Notes under the pieces: generated by a model
The model's database searches: none
What the model saw: only the letters and a program-made list of their open reading frames with translations
Told to the model about the DNA's origin: nothing
Position numbers and translations under genes: made by a program
NCBI GenBank assembly: GCA_001414345.1
Contig: LLCB01000563.1
Location: 1-22,680, forward strand
Source of the DNA: Hymenoscyphus infarciens
Lineage: Eukaryota > Ascomycota > Leotiomycetes > Helotiales > Helotiaceae
DNA length: 22,680 nt
Direction: 5' to 3'
In this document: piece by piece, positions 21,876 through 22,680 of the stretch
Layout of the letters: every line of letters begins with the position of its first letter
How positions within the stretch are numbered: position 1 is the first letter of the stretch

Positions 21876-22680
21876 ATAGTTTAACTTAATAGTTTAATTT
21901 AAGTAGTAGATTTACTTAAATAATTTAACTTAAGTAATAGATTTACTTAAATAAAGACTTAAGTAGTAGATTTACTTAAATAGTTTAACTTAAGTAGTAA
22001 ATTTACTTAAATAGTTTAACTTAAGTAGTAGATTTACTTAAATAGTTTAACTTAAGTAGTAGATTTACTTAAACTAGTACTTAAGTAGTAGATTTACTTA
22101 AATAGTTTAAGTTAAGTAATAGATTTACTTAAATAAAGACTTAAGTATTTACTTAAAAAGTTTAACTTAAGTAGTTGATTTACTTAAATAAAGACTTAAG
22201 TAGTAGATTTACTTAAATAGTTTAACGTAAGTAGTAGATTTACTTAAATAGTTTAACTTAAGTAGTAGATTTACTTAAATAAAGACTTAAGTAGTAGATT
22301 TACTTAAATAGTTTAACTTAAGTAGTAGATTTACTTAAATAAAGACTTAAGTAGTAGATTTACTTAAAAAGTTTAACTTAAGTAATAGATTTACTTAAAC
22401 TAGTACTTAAGTAGTAGATTAACTTAAATAGTTTAAGTTAAGTAGTAGATTTACTTAAATAAAGACTTAAGTAGTAGATTTACTTAAATAGTTTAACTTA
22501 AGTAGTAGATTTACTTAAATAATTTAACTTAAGTAATAGATTTACTTAAATAGAGACTTAAGTATTTACTTAAAAAGTTTAACTTAAGTAGTTAATTTAC
22601 TTAAATAAAGACTTAAGTAGTAGATTTACTTAAATAGTTTAACTTAAGTAGTAGATTTACTTAAATAGCTTAACTTAAGT
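21876..22680 (+). repeat. Satellite array C, at least 25 units, runs off the window
   Basis: Same unit and orientation as array A, with ATAGTTTA and ATAAAG linkers dominating and often alternating, so the 31-bp and 29-bp units form approximate 60-bp dimers. Two deleted units occur where TTAAGTATTTACTTAAAAAG replaces a normal core (22141 and 22558). The array reaches the last base, so its true length is unknown. The linker mix differs from A, which has many ACTAGT and GTTART linkers. Confidence 0.96.
22141..22680 (+). repeat. 417-bp higher-order repeat in array C
   Basis: The unusual deleted unit TTAAGTATTTACTTAAAAAG is found at 22141 and again at 22558. Both are followed by the same run of units: ATAGTTTA-type, then a core spelled GTAGTTGATT or GTAGTTAATT, then ATAAAG. 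The offset is 417 bp. The two copies differ at TGATT versus TAATT, the change CpA-directed mutation would make on the other strand, and at ACGTAAG versus ACTTAAG. This marks a block duplication inside the array. Confidence 0.8.

Noticed and set aside
1..22680. Mitochondrial or other naturally AT-rich genome
   Set aside because: Low GC alone would not remove CpA and TpG so selectively while leaving CpT, ApG and GpC common, and no mitochondrial gene, rRNA or tRNA is visible.

Overview
The window contains no intact protein-coding gene, rRNA or tRNA that I can support. It is very AT-rich on both strands (roughly three quarters A+T by eye). CpA and TpG are almost absent, CpG is scarce, and TpA is everywhere. 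That is the pattern left by repeat-induced point mutation (RIP), the C-to-T hypermutation of duplicated DNA in filamentous ascomycetes. The most likely source is therefore a gene-poor AT isochore (subtelomeric, pericentromeric or repeat-filled) in a Pezizomycotina fungus. This is inference from base pattern. I cannot name the species.

Layout: a 25-base G homopolymer at the very start (probably an assembly or read artefact); 26 to about 7.44 kb, RIP-degraded DNA with a (TA)10 run, a 15-bp x4 repeat and a 78-bp duplication; 7.44-7.53 kb, a small less-mutated island with five copies of an 8-bp repeat; 7.53-8.37 kb, degraded DNA with three 17-bp repeats resembling a seed of the satellite; 8.38-9.61 kb, satellite array A; 9.61-11.82 kb, a degraded spacer that includes a GC-richer palindromic patch at 11.71-11.74 kb; 11.82-12.59 kb, array B of the same satellite in the opposite orientation; 12.6-20.38 kb, degraded DNA; 20.38-21.05 kb, a less-mutated island; 21.17-21.88 kb, scattered degenerate satellite units and a TTAATTAA-rich stretch; 21.88 kb to the window end, array C in the same orientation as A and cut by the window edge.

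The main object of interest is the satellite. It has a 29-31 bp unit whose core is an inverted repeat (ACTTAAGTA / TACTTAAGT around a 7-base loop), followed by one of a small set of interchangeable linkers. It occurs in three arrays, two orientations and about 95 copies, with visible higher-order structure. Arrays A and B face each other across about 2.2 kb and could fold back on each other. No gene in the window is positioned to use this structure, so any function is unknown; a passively expanded AT minisatellite in heterochromatin is the conservative reading.
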